NCBI GenBank assembly: GCA_020350725.1
Contig: CP070719.1
Location: 2,316,516 to 2,380,515 of the forward strand
Reading direction: 5' to 3'
Origin: a bacterium
Lineage (GTDB): Bacteria > BMS3Abin14
Length of the DNA: 64,000 bases
The notes beneath the pieces were generated by a model that was not told the origin of the DNA, ran no database searches, and saw only the letters and a program-made list of their open reading frames with translations. Position 1 is the stretch's first letter; each line of letters opens with the position of its first letter. The translations under genes were made by a program, and so were the position numbers. This document shows positions 50,144 through 57,857 of the stretch, one piece after another.

Positions 50144-51615
50144 TCCGAACCATCCACGGCAGGTTGACGGCCCTCATGCTGGGGCTGTTCTATCTGGCGG
50201 GATTCTTCTTTATCCTGCTCGTCCTCTTCTCCAACCGCATGTACTTCCGCGAGGCCAGCCAGAAGCTCAACCGGAACATCGCTAAGCAGATCGTCTCCAA
50301 ACAGGACCTGCTCAGGGACGGTCAGGTCAACCATGAGAGCCTGTCGCTGATCTATCGGGATCTTCTGGCGGTGAATCCCACCATTACCGTCTACATCCTC
50401 GACCTGTATGGACACATTCTGTCTTCGTCCGTCGAGCTGAGTTCCCTTCAGCAGGATCATGTGTCCATGGAACCCTTGATCCGGTTCGCCGGCGGGGAGG
50501 AAGCCTTTCCTATCCTGGGAGACGATCCGGCGGACCCGGACCGGCGCAAGGTCTTCTCCGCCTGCGCCATCCCCATTGAGGGGCCTCCTGAAGGATACCT
50601 CTACATCACCCTTGGAGAAGGGGAGCACGAGTCCATATCGAGGATGCTCACCGGCAGCCACATCGCCCGGTTGAGCATCTTCGCCGTCCTGTCAGGTATA
50701 GTCCTGGTGTCCCTGGTGGGCCTGCTGCTGTTCCGTCATCTCACCCGCAGGCTTCGTCTTCTGACCAGGGAAGTCGAGGCCTTCAAGGAGGGGGATTTTT
50801 CGGAGCCCGAGACGATCGTCGATGACAGTACCGAGGGGTCGGGTGACGAGATCGATCAGCTGCACCGCATGTTCCACGAAATGGCCCTGAGAATTGGCGC
50901 CCAGGTCAGGGAGCTGAAGGACTCCGACACCCTGCGTCGCGAGCTGATCACCAACATATCCCACGATCTGCGGACGCCCCTGACCTCCCTCCAGGGATAT
51001 CTGGAGACACTGGCCATGAAGGCGGATCTGGCAGACGAGGAACGCCACCGGTATATGGACACCGCCATCCGGCACAGCAACCGCCTGAGGCAGCTGGTTG
51101 CAGACCTGTTTGAGCTGGCTAAACTGGATGCAGGGGAGGTCCGTTATCATCCGGAGCCCTTCTCACTGTCGGAGCTGATCCTTGACATCCTCCAGAAGTA
51201 CGAACTCAGGGCGGAAGAGAAGGGAGTCCGCCTCAATTCGGATTTCAGCGCCCACCTCCCCTTTGTGAAAGCGGATATCGGCCTCGTGGAGCGCGCCCTG
51301 GAGAACCTTCTGCGAAACGCCCTGCAGTATACATCGGCGGGTGGGTCGGTGACGGTGTCGATCGGCCAGCAGGAGGAGACTCTGGTTGTCCGGGTCAAGG
51401 ACACCGGAGTCGGGATCTCCGAACAGGATATTCCGTACATCTTTGACCGGTACTATCGGTCGAAGGAGACCGAGGACCATCATGCTGAAGGGACCGGTCT
51501 CGGCCTTGCCATAACCAAGAGGATCATCGAGTTGCACGGTCGATCCATAGAGGTTCGAAGTACAGCCGGTGAGGGATCCGTCTTCAGCTTCAGCCTTCCT
51601 GTGTCAACGGCCTAG
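50140..51615 (+). CDS. Sensor histidine kinase
   Basis: A 491-residue membrane histidine kinase, partner of the preceding regulator. TM1 about residues 9-30 (LMLGLFYLAGFFFILLVLF), a periplasmic sensor of about 145 residues, TM2 about 176-198 (LSIFAVLSGIVLVSLVGLLLF), HAMP (RHLTRRLRLLTREVEAFKEGDFSEPE...), HisKA with His275 in ITNISHDLRTPLTSLQGYLE, and HATPase with the N-box RALENLLRNALQYT, G1 VKDTGVGIS, F-box IFDRYYRSKE and G2 GTGLGLAI. The periplasmic part (SKQDLLRDGQVNHESLSLIYRDLLAVNPTITVYILDLYG) looks like a dCACHE/PAS-like sensor with a YILD strand; ligand unknown. Confidence 0.93.
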   Translation: MIRTIHGRLTALMLGLFYLAGFFFILLVLFSNRMYFREASQKLNRNIAKQIVSKQDLLRDGQVNHESLSLIYRDLLAVNPTITVYILDLYGHILSSSVELSSLQQDHVSMEPLIRFAGGEEAFPILGDDPADPDRRKVFSACAIPIEGPPEGYLYITLGEGEHESISRMLTGSHIARLSIFAVLSGIVLVSLVGLLLFRHLTRRLRLLTREVEAFKEGDFSEPETIVDDSTEGSGDEIDQLHRMFHEMALRIGAQVRELKDSDTLRRELITNISHDLRTPLTSLQGYLETLAMKADLADEERHRYMDTAIRHSNRLRQLVADLFELAKLDAGEVRYHPEPFSLSELILDILQKYELRAEEKGVRLNSDFSAHLPFVKADIGLVERALENLLRNALQYTSAGGSVTVSIGQQEETLVVRVKDTGVGISEQDIPYIFDRYYRSKETEDHHAEGTGLGLAITKRIIELHGRSIEVRSTAGEGSVFSFSLPVSTA

Positions 51616-51798
51616 GATGACGGTTCCTCGCCGGGGCATGTCTTCCCATCAGGATGGAGAGGAAGCCTTGGACTGCCCGGTCAGCCGGGTCGACGGGGGG
51701 GGGTGATCCATCTACCCGTTTACATCAATGGGGTAGCCGGGATGCTCACAGCCGTTCCCAGGTGATTGAGATGACAGGGAGGCCCGGGAAGGAGGTTT

Positions 51799-52251
51799 TT
51801 AACGGTCCTGGAGGTAGGCTCTGACCGTTGATGTCACGAGGTCGGTAACGGCCCGCTCGTCCTCCAGGAGCTGCCAGACCTCCTCGATGTTCCTGTAACG
51901 GGCGTCCCGCCCGTTATTTCTGTCCACAACGATGACCGTGTTGTAGAAGAAATCGTAGTCCGTCTCGTAGTGCCTGTTCTCCTCCTCCTCGAGATTAACG
52001 ACCCGGAAAACAAGTTCGCCCGACCTGAGTGGATCGGGAAAGTGATTCTCGAGGATCCCGGTGATCATCTTTTCGAGCTTGTAGCACTCCTCACAGCGGA
52101 ACCTCCTGTGGAACTGGTACACGATGACTCCGTCATCGGGGAGTCCCCCGGCCAGGGCCGTTCCCGGATCCAAGGGTGCCGTTCCCGGCCAGGGGAGGGC
52201 AGAGTACAGAAAAAGGGTGATGGCCAGGCCTTTCGCAAGCCTCATGCTCAT
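51799..52251 (-). CDS. Thioredoxin-like CxxC protein, ArsF-like, copy 1
   Basis: A 150-residue exported protein: signal-like N-terminus MSMRLAKGLAITLFLYSALPWPG...ALAGG, then VIVYQFHRRFRCEECYKLEKMITGIL with a CEEC motif after a beta strand, and LVFRVVNLEEEENRHYETDYDFFYNTVIVVDRNNGRDARYRNIEEVWQLLEDERA. It is clearly paralogous to the gene 160 bp upstream (F-H-R-x-F-R-C-x-x-C, V-V-N-L, E-N-R-x-Y, Y-N/L-F-N-x-V-I-V-V). This layout is what databases call the ArsF-type nitroreductase-subunit family, a thioredoxin-like group whose chemistry is unproven. Convergent with the histidine kinase gene. Confidence 0.72.
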   Translation of the reverse strand: MSMRLAKGLAITLFLYSALPWPGTAPLDPGTALAGGLPDDGVIVYQFHRRFRCEECYKLEKMITGILENHFPDPLRSGELVFRVVNLEEEENRHYETDYDFFYNTVIVVDRNNGRDARYRNIEEVWQLLEDERAVTDLVTSTVRAYLQDR

Positions 52252-52414
52252 ATCATTCGATCTCCATGATGCGTCCTTTGGGTCATGGTCTCATAGTAAT
52301 CATCCCGGACCAAATGTCTAGTAACTCGATAGGGGAACGCCTGAACGATTGTGCCTCGGATTTACTGCAAAGGGCGGGTTGCGGTCTGTTCCGGCGGGAG
52401 AGGACAGGAGGGGG

Positions 52415-52897
52415 TCAGCTTCCCCGCAGAAAGGGGGAGATCTCATCAAGGAGATGCTTGATGGTGGCCTCACGATCGGTGTAGATATCCCATATTTTTT
52501 CGAGGTTCTTGAACCTCAGGGCCTTTCCCGATTTCCTTTCCACGACGATGACCGAGTTGAACAGGATGTCGAATTCATCGATATAGCGTCTGTTTTCGGC
52601 GTCGTCCAGATTGACCACGCAGACAGCCAGCCGACCGCTGCCGAGGTGGGAGGAAAAGTATCTGTCGAAGGTCTCGTGGAGGGTCGATTCCACAATCAGG
52701 CAGGAAGGGCATCGAAATTTCCGGTGGAAATAGTAGACGACCACCTGGTCGTCGGTAAGGATGCCACGGCATCCGTCGGTGATCTCCCCGGCGGGGTCGG
52801 CGTGGGAGCCGCCGGGGACCAGGAGGCCCGCACCGACTGCGGCTGCCACCAGGACCAGCCCGGTTATTAAAGGAAAAAAAGGGAATCTTCTGCTCAT
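52415..52897 (-). CDS. Thioredoxin-like CxxC protein, ArsF-like, copy 2
   Basis: A 160-residue exported protein: N-terminal hydrophobic signal (SRRFPFFPLITGLVLVAAAVGAGLLVPGGSHA), then VVVYYFHRKFRCPSCLIVESTLHETFDRYF with a CPSC motif, AVCVVNLDDAENRRYIDEFDILFNSVIVVERKSGKALRFKNLEKIWDIYTDREATIKHLL. The motif CPSC is closer to redox-active disulfides than the CEEC of the downstream paralogue, so the two may have different partners. The ATG at 52897 is preferred over an upstream frame to 53095, which would translate repeat-like spacer sequence (LWTLASGLWTHFSPFPLSPFPF). The two genes are separated by about 160 nt on the same strand and arose by tandem duplication. Confidence 0.74.
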   Translation of the reverse strand: MSRRFPFFPLITGLVLVAAAVGAGLLVPGGSHADPAGEITDGCRGILTDDQVVVYYFHRKFRCPSCLIVESTLHETFDRYFSSHLGSGRLAVCVVNLDDAENRRYIDEFDILFNSVIVVERKSGKALRFKNLEKIWDIYTDREATIKHLLDEISPFLRGS

Positions 52898-53186
52898 TGC
52901 TTTCGCATTCTCCTCAAGGAAGAGATCGGGGACAACGGGCAATACCATACAGTAAACCGGGGAAAGTTTCCAGAGGGAGGGAGAAAACAGTAAAAAGGGA
53001 AAAGGGGAAAGGGGAAAGGGGGAGAAATGAGTCCAGAGTCCAGAGGCCAGCGTCCAGAGGAAATGCGGGGAGAAAAAAAGCGAATCACTAATCACGAATC
53101 ACCAATCACGGGGGTCCCAACCGTTCAGAGTTCACAGTCAATAACTGGAACATGGGACATGGCTATCAGACACGGAGGAAGCGGTT

Positions 53187-53288
53187 GTCATTGCGAACCG
53201 TCTCCTTAGTGAAGCAATCTCGGGAATTTAAACTTTACCACAGAGGGCACAGAGGCGTCCTTTGAGACGCCGCCACAGAGGGCCACAG
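53187..53288 (+). repeat. Composite repeat copy 1 (C+D)
   Basis: Family C (GTCATTGCGA ... GAAGCAATCTCGGG, 53187-53224) is followed after about 10 nt by family D (53234-53288): TTTACCACAGAGG, CACAGAG, hairpin GGCGTC-CTTTGA-GACGCC, GCCACAGAG, GCCACAG. The D part matches the reverse complement of 63548-63603 over about 55 nt with only one single-base gap and one or two substitutions. Confidence 0.75.
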
Positions 53289-53409
53289 TAATTGGGAGGG
53301 GCGAAGAGCGGACGCGGGGTCGCGGTGACGCGGAGACACTGAAATACGGGGGGGCGATAGGGCGAGAGGGAGATAGGGCGAGAGACCGACGCGGGGAAAA
53401 AAGACGGTT

Positions 53410-53444
53410 GTCATTGCGAACCGATGCCCGGGTGAAGCAATCTC
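53410..53444 (+). repeat. Family C repeat copy (solo)
   Basis: GTCATTGCGAACCGATGCCC followed by GGGTGAAGCAATCTCG, nearly identical to the copy at 29.8 kb and preceded by AAAAGACGGTT. Confidence 0.65.
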
Positions 53445-53624
53445 GAACTGTGAACGGTGAACTGTCTTTTTGGATTTTGGACTTTGGATTTTGAATTCGT
53501 TTCCGAATCACTAATCACGAATCACCAATCACTGCGTTCCCAACCCTTCGACTAAGCTCAGGGCAGGCCGGAAACCGCAAACCGGGACCCGGGGACCCTT
53601 TCTCCTCCTCCGTGACCTCTGCGG

Positions 53625-54770
53625 CTAATTAACTGGTTTGGCCGGTTCGATGGTGATGATCGTCACCTCGGGAGGGGAGAGGACGCGCAGGGGAGGACCC
53701 CAGGTCCCGGTTCCCCGACTGGTGAAGATCGCCGAGCCTTTTTCCAGCTGATAGAGGCCACTCAGGAACGGATATTCCAGCCTGACCAGGAAATGAAAGG
53801 GGAAGATCTGCCCCCGGTGTGTGTGCCCGGAGAGTTGAAGGTCGAAACGGCCCTCCATCCCCTCCCCGATCCAGGGGCGGTGTTTGAGCAGGACGGTGAA
53901 TCTCTCCCCTTTCGGAGCCGGCAGGATCTGTGACTCATCGGTTTTGATACCGGGGTCCATTTGCCTGCCGGCAGGGTCGTCCACCCCGGCAAGGGTGAGA
54001 AGCTCCCCCACGGCCCTCGATTGGCCCCGAAGGACCTCAAAACCGCTCCTGTGGTGGAAATCCAGACTGTGATCCAGCCCGGCGTAGAACTCGTGGTTGC
54101 CCGTCACGGCGAACTTACCCAAGGGCGGTTTTATGTCGGAGAAGACCGTCGACAGGTGGTCCAGGTGGGGAGAGAAACCGTCCACAAGATCGCCGGTGGA
54201 AACCAGGACATCGGGATCGGTCTCCCTGAGGACCCGAGAGATCTGGCGTACCCTTCCTCTGCCTTCGATCATTCCCAGGTGGACGTCCGAGATCTGGGCG
54301 ATCCTCAGGGGTTGACTGCCGGCGGGCAGGAGATCAGTCCTGATGGAGAGTCGCTCCACCCTCAGGTTGCGCGCCTCTATGGATCCCCACACGATTAAAA
54401 GAATTACCACAAAGGCGAGAGTGCGGAACCCGGCAGCCGGCCCTACGACGAACTGCGAGGTGGCGGGGACGGCCCGTGCGGCCGTCCGGATGACGAGGTT
54501 CCATGCGTTCAGGACGAGACCGAAAGCGAGGAACCACAGGGCGACGGCCATCCAGATGTAGACGATATATGCCAGGCCGGTGGCGGGGAGGTGCAGGCCC
54601 GCCCTCTCCAGGAGGCGGACCAGGATAGGCCCCGTGACCATGACCAGGAGGAAGACAACGAGGCCGATGAGGCGAAGCCCCTGCAGGTGGTAGGCATGCT
54701 GAAAGCGCCAGAAGAAATAGGCGTTCATGCTCCCGTAAATGGAGAGAAAGATGATGAGAAAGATGGACAT
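53625..54770 (-). CDS. Membrane-anchored calcineurin-like metallophosphoesterase
   Basis: A 381-residue protein with about four N-terminal transmembrane helices (e.g. LIIFLSIYGSMNAYFFW, LRLIGLVVFLLVMVTGPILV, GLAYIVYIWMAVALWFLAFGLVL, TLAFVVILLIVWGSI) and a C-terminal metallophosphoesterase of the YaeI/YkuE type. Metal-binding motifs are present in order: RIAQISDVHLG (D-x-H), LVSTGDLVDG (GD), AVTGNHEFY (GNHE), VLLKHRPW (H) and LQLSGHTHRGQIFP (GHxH). Relatives hydrolyse lipid pyrophosphates or UDP-diacylglucosamine, but the substrate here is not known. Divergent from the M48 protease gene, with a 92-nt gap before that gene's first possible codon. Confidence 0.9.
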   Translation of the reverse strand: MSIFLIIFLSIYGSMNAYFFWRFQHAYHLQGLRLIGLVVFLLVMVTGPILVRLLERAGLHLPATGLAYIVYIWMAVALWFLAFGLVLNAWNLVIRTAARAVPATSQFVVGPAAGFRTLAFVVILLIVWGSIEARNLRVERLSIRTDLLPAGSQPLRIAQISDVHLGMIEGRGRVRQISRVLRETDPDVLVSTGDLVDGFSPHLDHLSTVFSDIKPPLGKFAVTGNHEFYAGLDHSLDFHHRSGFEVLRGQSRAVGELLTLAGVDDPAGRQMDPGIKTDESQILPAPKGERFTVLLKHRPWIGEGMEGRFDLQLSGHTHRGQIFPFHFLVRLEYPFLSGLYQLEKGSAIFTSRGTGTWGPPLRVLSPPEVTIITIEPAKPVN

Positions 54771-54928
54771 AGGCCGGATCTCCTAAGGGAGAGAGGAGAC
54801 AGCAGATTATCGGTTTGAACCTTGTATCACCCCGAATCGTTATTCGTCTATAATTACCCTTATTGAATCACCCGGCAGGCAGCACGCCGGCCGCCGTCGG
54901 TTTGGTCAGCAAACACAGGAGGGAGTCC

Positions 54929-56359
54929 ATGGGAAGCAGAATGTCAGTAAGGTTGTTGGTGGTCATCTTCTTGCCGGTCCTGCTGCTGGCTCTTCCATCC
55001 GCCGCCTACCCGGAACCCCTCAACAAGGATGGCCTCGCCGTGGTCCGTCTCTCCGATGATGATTATCGCAGGATCGTCAAAGACGCAAGGGTGATCACCG
55101 ATCGAAACCTGACCACCTATATCTCGGCCGTGGCCGCGCGGCTGGTCCCGGACGGAACCGAGTTGGCCCCGGGAGTCTCGGTGTCGGTGACCGTCCTGGA
55201 CAGGGACCTGCCGGAGGTGTACTCCATGGCAAACGGTACGATCGTGATCACCTCGGGGGCAGTGACGGCGCTTGAAAACGAGGCGCAGATGGCTGCGGTC
55301 CTGGCCCACGAAGTGGCCCACATCGTCGACGCCCACTACCCCTCCATCTATCAGGCCTTCAAGGAAGTCGAGGCGAAAAGGCGCCGCAGCATGCTTGCGG
55401 CAGGTCTCGCCGGCGTGGTGGTGGGTGCGGCCATTGATTATACGGTGGCGAGCAAAACGAATGAGATCTACGCCGATCTCGACGCCGGAGATATCAGCTA
55501 TCGGGAGGCCATGAAGAAGATCACGACAATGGAGATAGGCGCCGGCACGCTGGAGGGTTTCTCAGATGTGTATCAGAGCCTTCCACCGGAAACCCGGGCC
55601 GGATCCGGTGACCCCCGGGTCCCCCTGGAGATGGTGGCCGACGCCGGGAGCCTGACCCTGATGGCACGGTCGGGATACGATCCGGGACAGGCTGGGGAGG
55701 CCTGGCGGCGGCTGCGGAAAAAGTCAGACAGGGCCAAAGAGACCGACATGGGATCACTCGCCATGGCATTCCTGCCGGCTCAGATGAGGACTCTCATATC
55801 CGGTGTCGAGGATCCAGCCGGGAACATCCGGGCCGAGGCCCTCACCAGGACGGTGAACCACAACCCCCCGGACAGGCCTGACTTCCTTGATTCTCTTGCC
55901 CGGTCGAGGGAGATCACCGCTCTGAAGAGGGGTCCCATGACAGTGGGCCGGGCTGATTTTGCCCGGGTCATCGGCGGTTTTGTCATGGGCGGAGCCAGGG
56001 AGGCCTTCGAGGAAGGTGACTACGGCAGGTCGAAAGAACTCTATCAGGCGGCATGGGATTCGGGTTACCGAACGGCCGATGTGGCCTACCATCTGGGACG
56101 ATCCCAGTTCGGTGAGTTCGCCTTTGCCGCCTCCGAAAGGGAAAAGGAGACGGCCGAAAATTATCTCCTCAAGGCCATAGAACTCGACCCCGGCATGCCG
56201 GAACCCTACAAGGCCCTGGGCGAACTCTACGGGGAATGGGATATGTATCAGGACTCGGCCCGCATGTACAGGAAGTATCTCAGAGCCGCTCCCGGTGCAC
56301 CCGACAGGAACCGGGTCGAGCGTCAGATTGAGAAGATGGAAAGGAAGAGCAGACGATGA
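54929..56359 (+). CDS. M48-family metalloprotease with C-terminal TPR repeats
   Basis: A 476-residue exported protease. Signal peptide VRLLVVIFLPVLLLALPSAAYPEP; peptidase core with LVPDGTELAPGVSVSVTVLDRDLPEVYSMANGTIVITSGAVTALENEAQMAAVLAHEVAHIVDAHYP (HExxH zinc site), then the M48 helical part. Near the C-terminus are TPR-like helices (YGRSKELYQAAWDSGYRTADVAYHLGRSQFGEF ... ENYLLKAIELDPGMPEPYKALGELYGEWDMYQDSARMYRKYLRAAPGAPD). This BepA-like layout suggests outer-membrane protein quality control. ATG 54929 follows AGGAGGGAG; the frame to 54863 lacks a signal start. It overlaps the next gene by 4 nt (ATGA). Confidence 0.9.
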   Translation: MGSRMSVRLLVVIFLPVLLLALPSAAYPEPLNKDGLAVVRLSDDDYRRIVKDARVITDRNLTTYISAVAARLVPDGTELAPGVSVSVTVLDRDLPEVYSMANGTIVITSGAVTALENEAQMAAVLAHEVAHIVDAHYPSIYQAFKEVEAKRRRSMLAAGLAGVVVGAAIDYTVASKTNEIYADLDAGDISYREAMKKITTMEIGAGTLEGFSDVYQSLPPETRAGSGDPRVPLEMVADAGSLTLMARSGYDPGQAGEAWRRLRKKSDRAKETDMGSLAMAFLPAQMRTLISGVEDPAGNIRAEALTRTVNHNPPDRPDFLDSLARSREITALKRGPMTVGRADFARVIGGFVMGGAREAFEEGDYGRSKELYQAAWDSGYRTADVAYHLGRSQFGEFAFAASEREKETAENYLLKAIELDPGMPEPYKALGELYGEWDMYQDSARMYRKYLRAAPGAPDRNRVERQIEKMERKSRR

Positions 56360-57243
56360 ACAGAAACGGGGTGTCCGGGGCCGTATTCCTGACGGTTATA
56401 TTGTTGGCGGCCGGTTTGCCCACGGAGGCGTCCGGTGGTTCGGCGAGGCTCCGGTACGGGTTCAGCCCCGGCAAATCGTACAGGGTCAGGGAAATGCACC
56501 ACGATGTGGGAAAAACCGTGACCGTGATGAACGTCATGGGACAGGAACAGGAATTCGAGACCCCCATGGATCAGGTGTCGGAGGGGGTCTGGTCAGCCAC
56601 AGTCACGGGCGGTGGTGGCAGCGGGGTGAAACTGGCCGTCACATACGGTAAACACAAAGGTGGTCAGCGATGGTCCAGCGACAAGATCCAGTCCGACGAC
56701 TTCTTCGCCGACAGCAGGGCTGAGGTTGTCATCCATCCTGTGAAAGGTGCGATCGGCTACAGCATAAAACCCGACGAACCGACGATCGACCTCATTTACA
56801 GAGCCAGGTTCATCTGGATGCCCGTGTTTCCGGAGGGCTCTCTATCGAAGGGCAGCGAGTTCAGCCACGAATACGTCCTGAAGTCCGGCATGTACAATAT
56901 CAAGTCCACGGACGACTATTACCTTGTCGAGGTAAAGGGAGGTTACGCCCATTTTGACGTCGAGAGCAGGCAGGTGGCGGTGATCAGACTGACCCAGCCG
57001 CAGGGGACGGGCCAGATACCTGCCGGCATGGGGATGAACATGAGCGACATGAAGATCGCCTACAGGGGGGAGGGAACGGCTGTTTTTGACATCGGGGAAG
57101 GGATCTTCGTCGAGCGGGAGGGCAAAATGTCCTATTCCAACATGGAGGGCACGAAAGGGTCATCTCCCATGCCCGGTGGAGCGGCCTTCTCCTCCCGTAT
57201 GGAGGGCACTGTAAAATACAGGTGGGAGATGGAGCGCGACTGA
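56356..57243 (+). CDS. Exported protein of unknown function coupled to the M48 protease
   Basis: A 295-residue exported protein: signal peptide MNRNGVSGAVFLTVILLAAGLPTEASGG, then a beta-rich mature chain starting LRYGFSPGKSYRVREMHHDVGKTVTVMNVMGQEQEFE. The repeated pattern of short strands with conserved Tyr/Gly (YSIKPDEPTIDLIYRARFIWMPVFPEG, SGMYNIKSTDDYYLVEVKGGYAHFDVESRQVAVIRL, GEGTAVFDIGEGIFVEREGKMSYSN) is reminiscent of proteins annotated DUF6263, which look like lipocalin-type barrels. No Cys in the mature part. Translationally coupled to the protease gene (ATGA overlap), so it may be its substrate or cofactor, but no function is proven. Confidence 0.68.
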   Translation: MNRNGVSGAVFLTVILLAAGLPTEASGGSARLRYGFSPGKSYRVREMHHDVGKTVTVMNVMGQEQEFETPMDQVSEGVWSATVTGGGGSGVKLAVTYGKHKGGQRWSSDKIQSDDFFADSRAEVVIHPVKGAIGYSIKPDEPTIDLIYRARFIWMPVFPEGSLSKGSEFSHEYVLKSGMYNIKSTDDYYLVEVKGGYAHFDVESRQVAVIRLTQPQGTGQIPAGMGMNMSDMKIAYRGEGTAVFDIGEGIFVEREGKMSYSNMEGTKGSSPMPGGAAFSSRMEGTVKYRWEMERD

Positions 57244-57364
57244 AGCAGTCGAGCAGCCACGCTCCCCGGATCAACCCGCTTTCCCCAACCAACAGAATCC
57301 AAGCGATTCCCATATCTGCCTGTTGCCCCATCGTCCCGGAAAAGGAGAAGGACGGAGACAATTC

Positions 57365-57405
57365 TTGACAAATCTTATAAGTTCAATTATCAGTAATTAT
57401 TATCA
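57365..57405 (+). promoter_or_regulatory. Promoter and Fur/PerR-like operator of the Fur-family gene
   Basis: TTGACA (57365-57370) is followed after 17 nt by TATCAG (57388-57393) in a strongly AT-rich stretch. CAGTAATTATTATCA (57391-57405) overlaps the -10 and has the 7-1-7 layout of Fur-family operators, with one perfect ATTATCA half and one poor half. This is consistent with autoregulation. Confidence 0.5.
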
Positions 57406-57419
57406 ATAAGGAGCTTGTG

Positions 57420-57857
57420 ATGGGAACGACAATGTCCAGGATGACCACCCAGAGAAAGGTCATCCTGGAGGAGCTCAGAAAGGTCCGCAGCCATCCGACC
57501 GCCGAGGAGGTCTATAGGATGGTGCGGACAAAGCTCCCCCGCATCAGTCTGGGTACCGTATACCGAAACCTCGAGACGATGTCGGAGGCCGGTCTGATCA
57601 AGCGCCTGGATATGGCGGGGAATCAGCGCCGGTACGACGGCGACTGCACGCCTCACGTCCACGTCAGGTGTACCCGGTGCGGCAAAATGGCCGACAGCGA
57701 AAGCATCGCTGGAACCGGGCCCGGAGGCGAGGCCGATATTGTCCCCGCGGAGGTGGAGGGTTTCCGGATCACGGCCGTGAAGATCCTGTATGAGGGTGTC
57801 TGTCCAGTCTGCTGGCGGAGAGGAGAAGGAGCCCGGCAAGATGAAACCGGCGCATAG
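57420..57857 (+). CDS. Fur-family transcriptional regulator (PerR-like)
   Basis: A 145-residue winged-helix regulator. DNA-binding domain SRMTTQRKVILEELRKVRSHPTAEEVYRMVRTKLPRISLGTVYRNLETMSEAGLIKRLD; dimerisation domain with HVHVRCTRCGKMADSE and the C-terminal CPVCWRRG, i.e. two CxxC pairs for structural zinc as in PerR/Fur. The N-terminal His/Asp of the PerR regulatory site cannot be assigned from sequence alone. ATG 57420 is preferred over GTG 57417 on spacing from AAGGAG. Its own promoter carries a possible Fur/PerR box. It heads the oxygen-defence end of the window (rubrerythrin, desulfoferrodoxin) and overlaps the TIGR02757 gene by 17 nt. Confidence 0.9.
   Translation: MGTTMSRMTTQRKVILEELRKVRSHPTAEEVYRMVRTKLPRISLGTVYRNLETMSEAGLIKRLDMAGNQRRYDGDCTPHVHVRCTRCGKMADSESIAGTGPGGEADIVPAEVEGFRITAVKILYEGVCPVCWRRGEGARQDETGA

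Larger units (their letters stand above)
52898..53624. repeat. 727-bp repeat mosaic with two family C elements and one family D hairpin
   Basis: Contents in order: an AGTCCAGAGGCCAGCGTCCAGAGG word (about 53031-53060); family B words (about 53081-53112); family C copy at 53187-53220; family D element at 53234-53288 with the inner hairpin GGCGTC/GACGCC; a GGGCGATAGGGCGAGAGGGAGATAGGGCGAG stretch (about 53350-53385); a second family C copy at 53410-53444; GATTTTGGACTTTGGATTTTG words (about 53470-53495); family B again (about 53504-53532); and a CCCTTCGACTAAGCTCAGGGCAGG word (53544-53568). No gene is supported. Confidence 0.75.
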
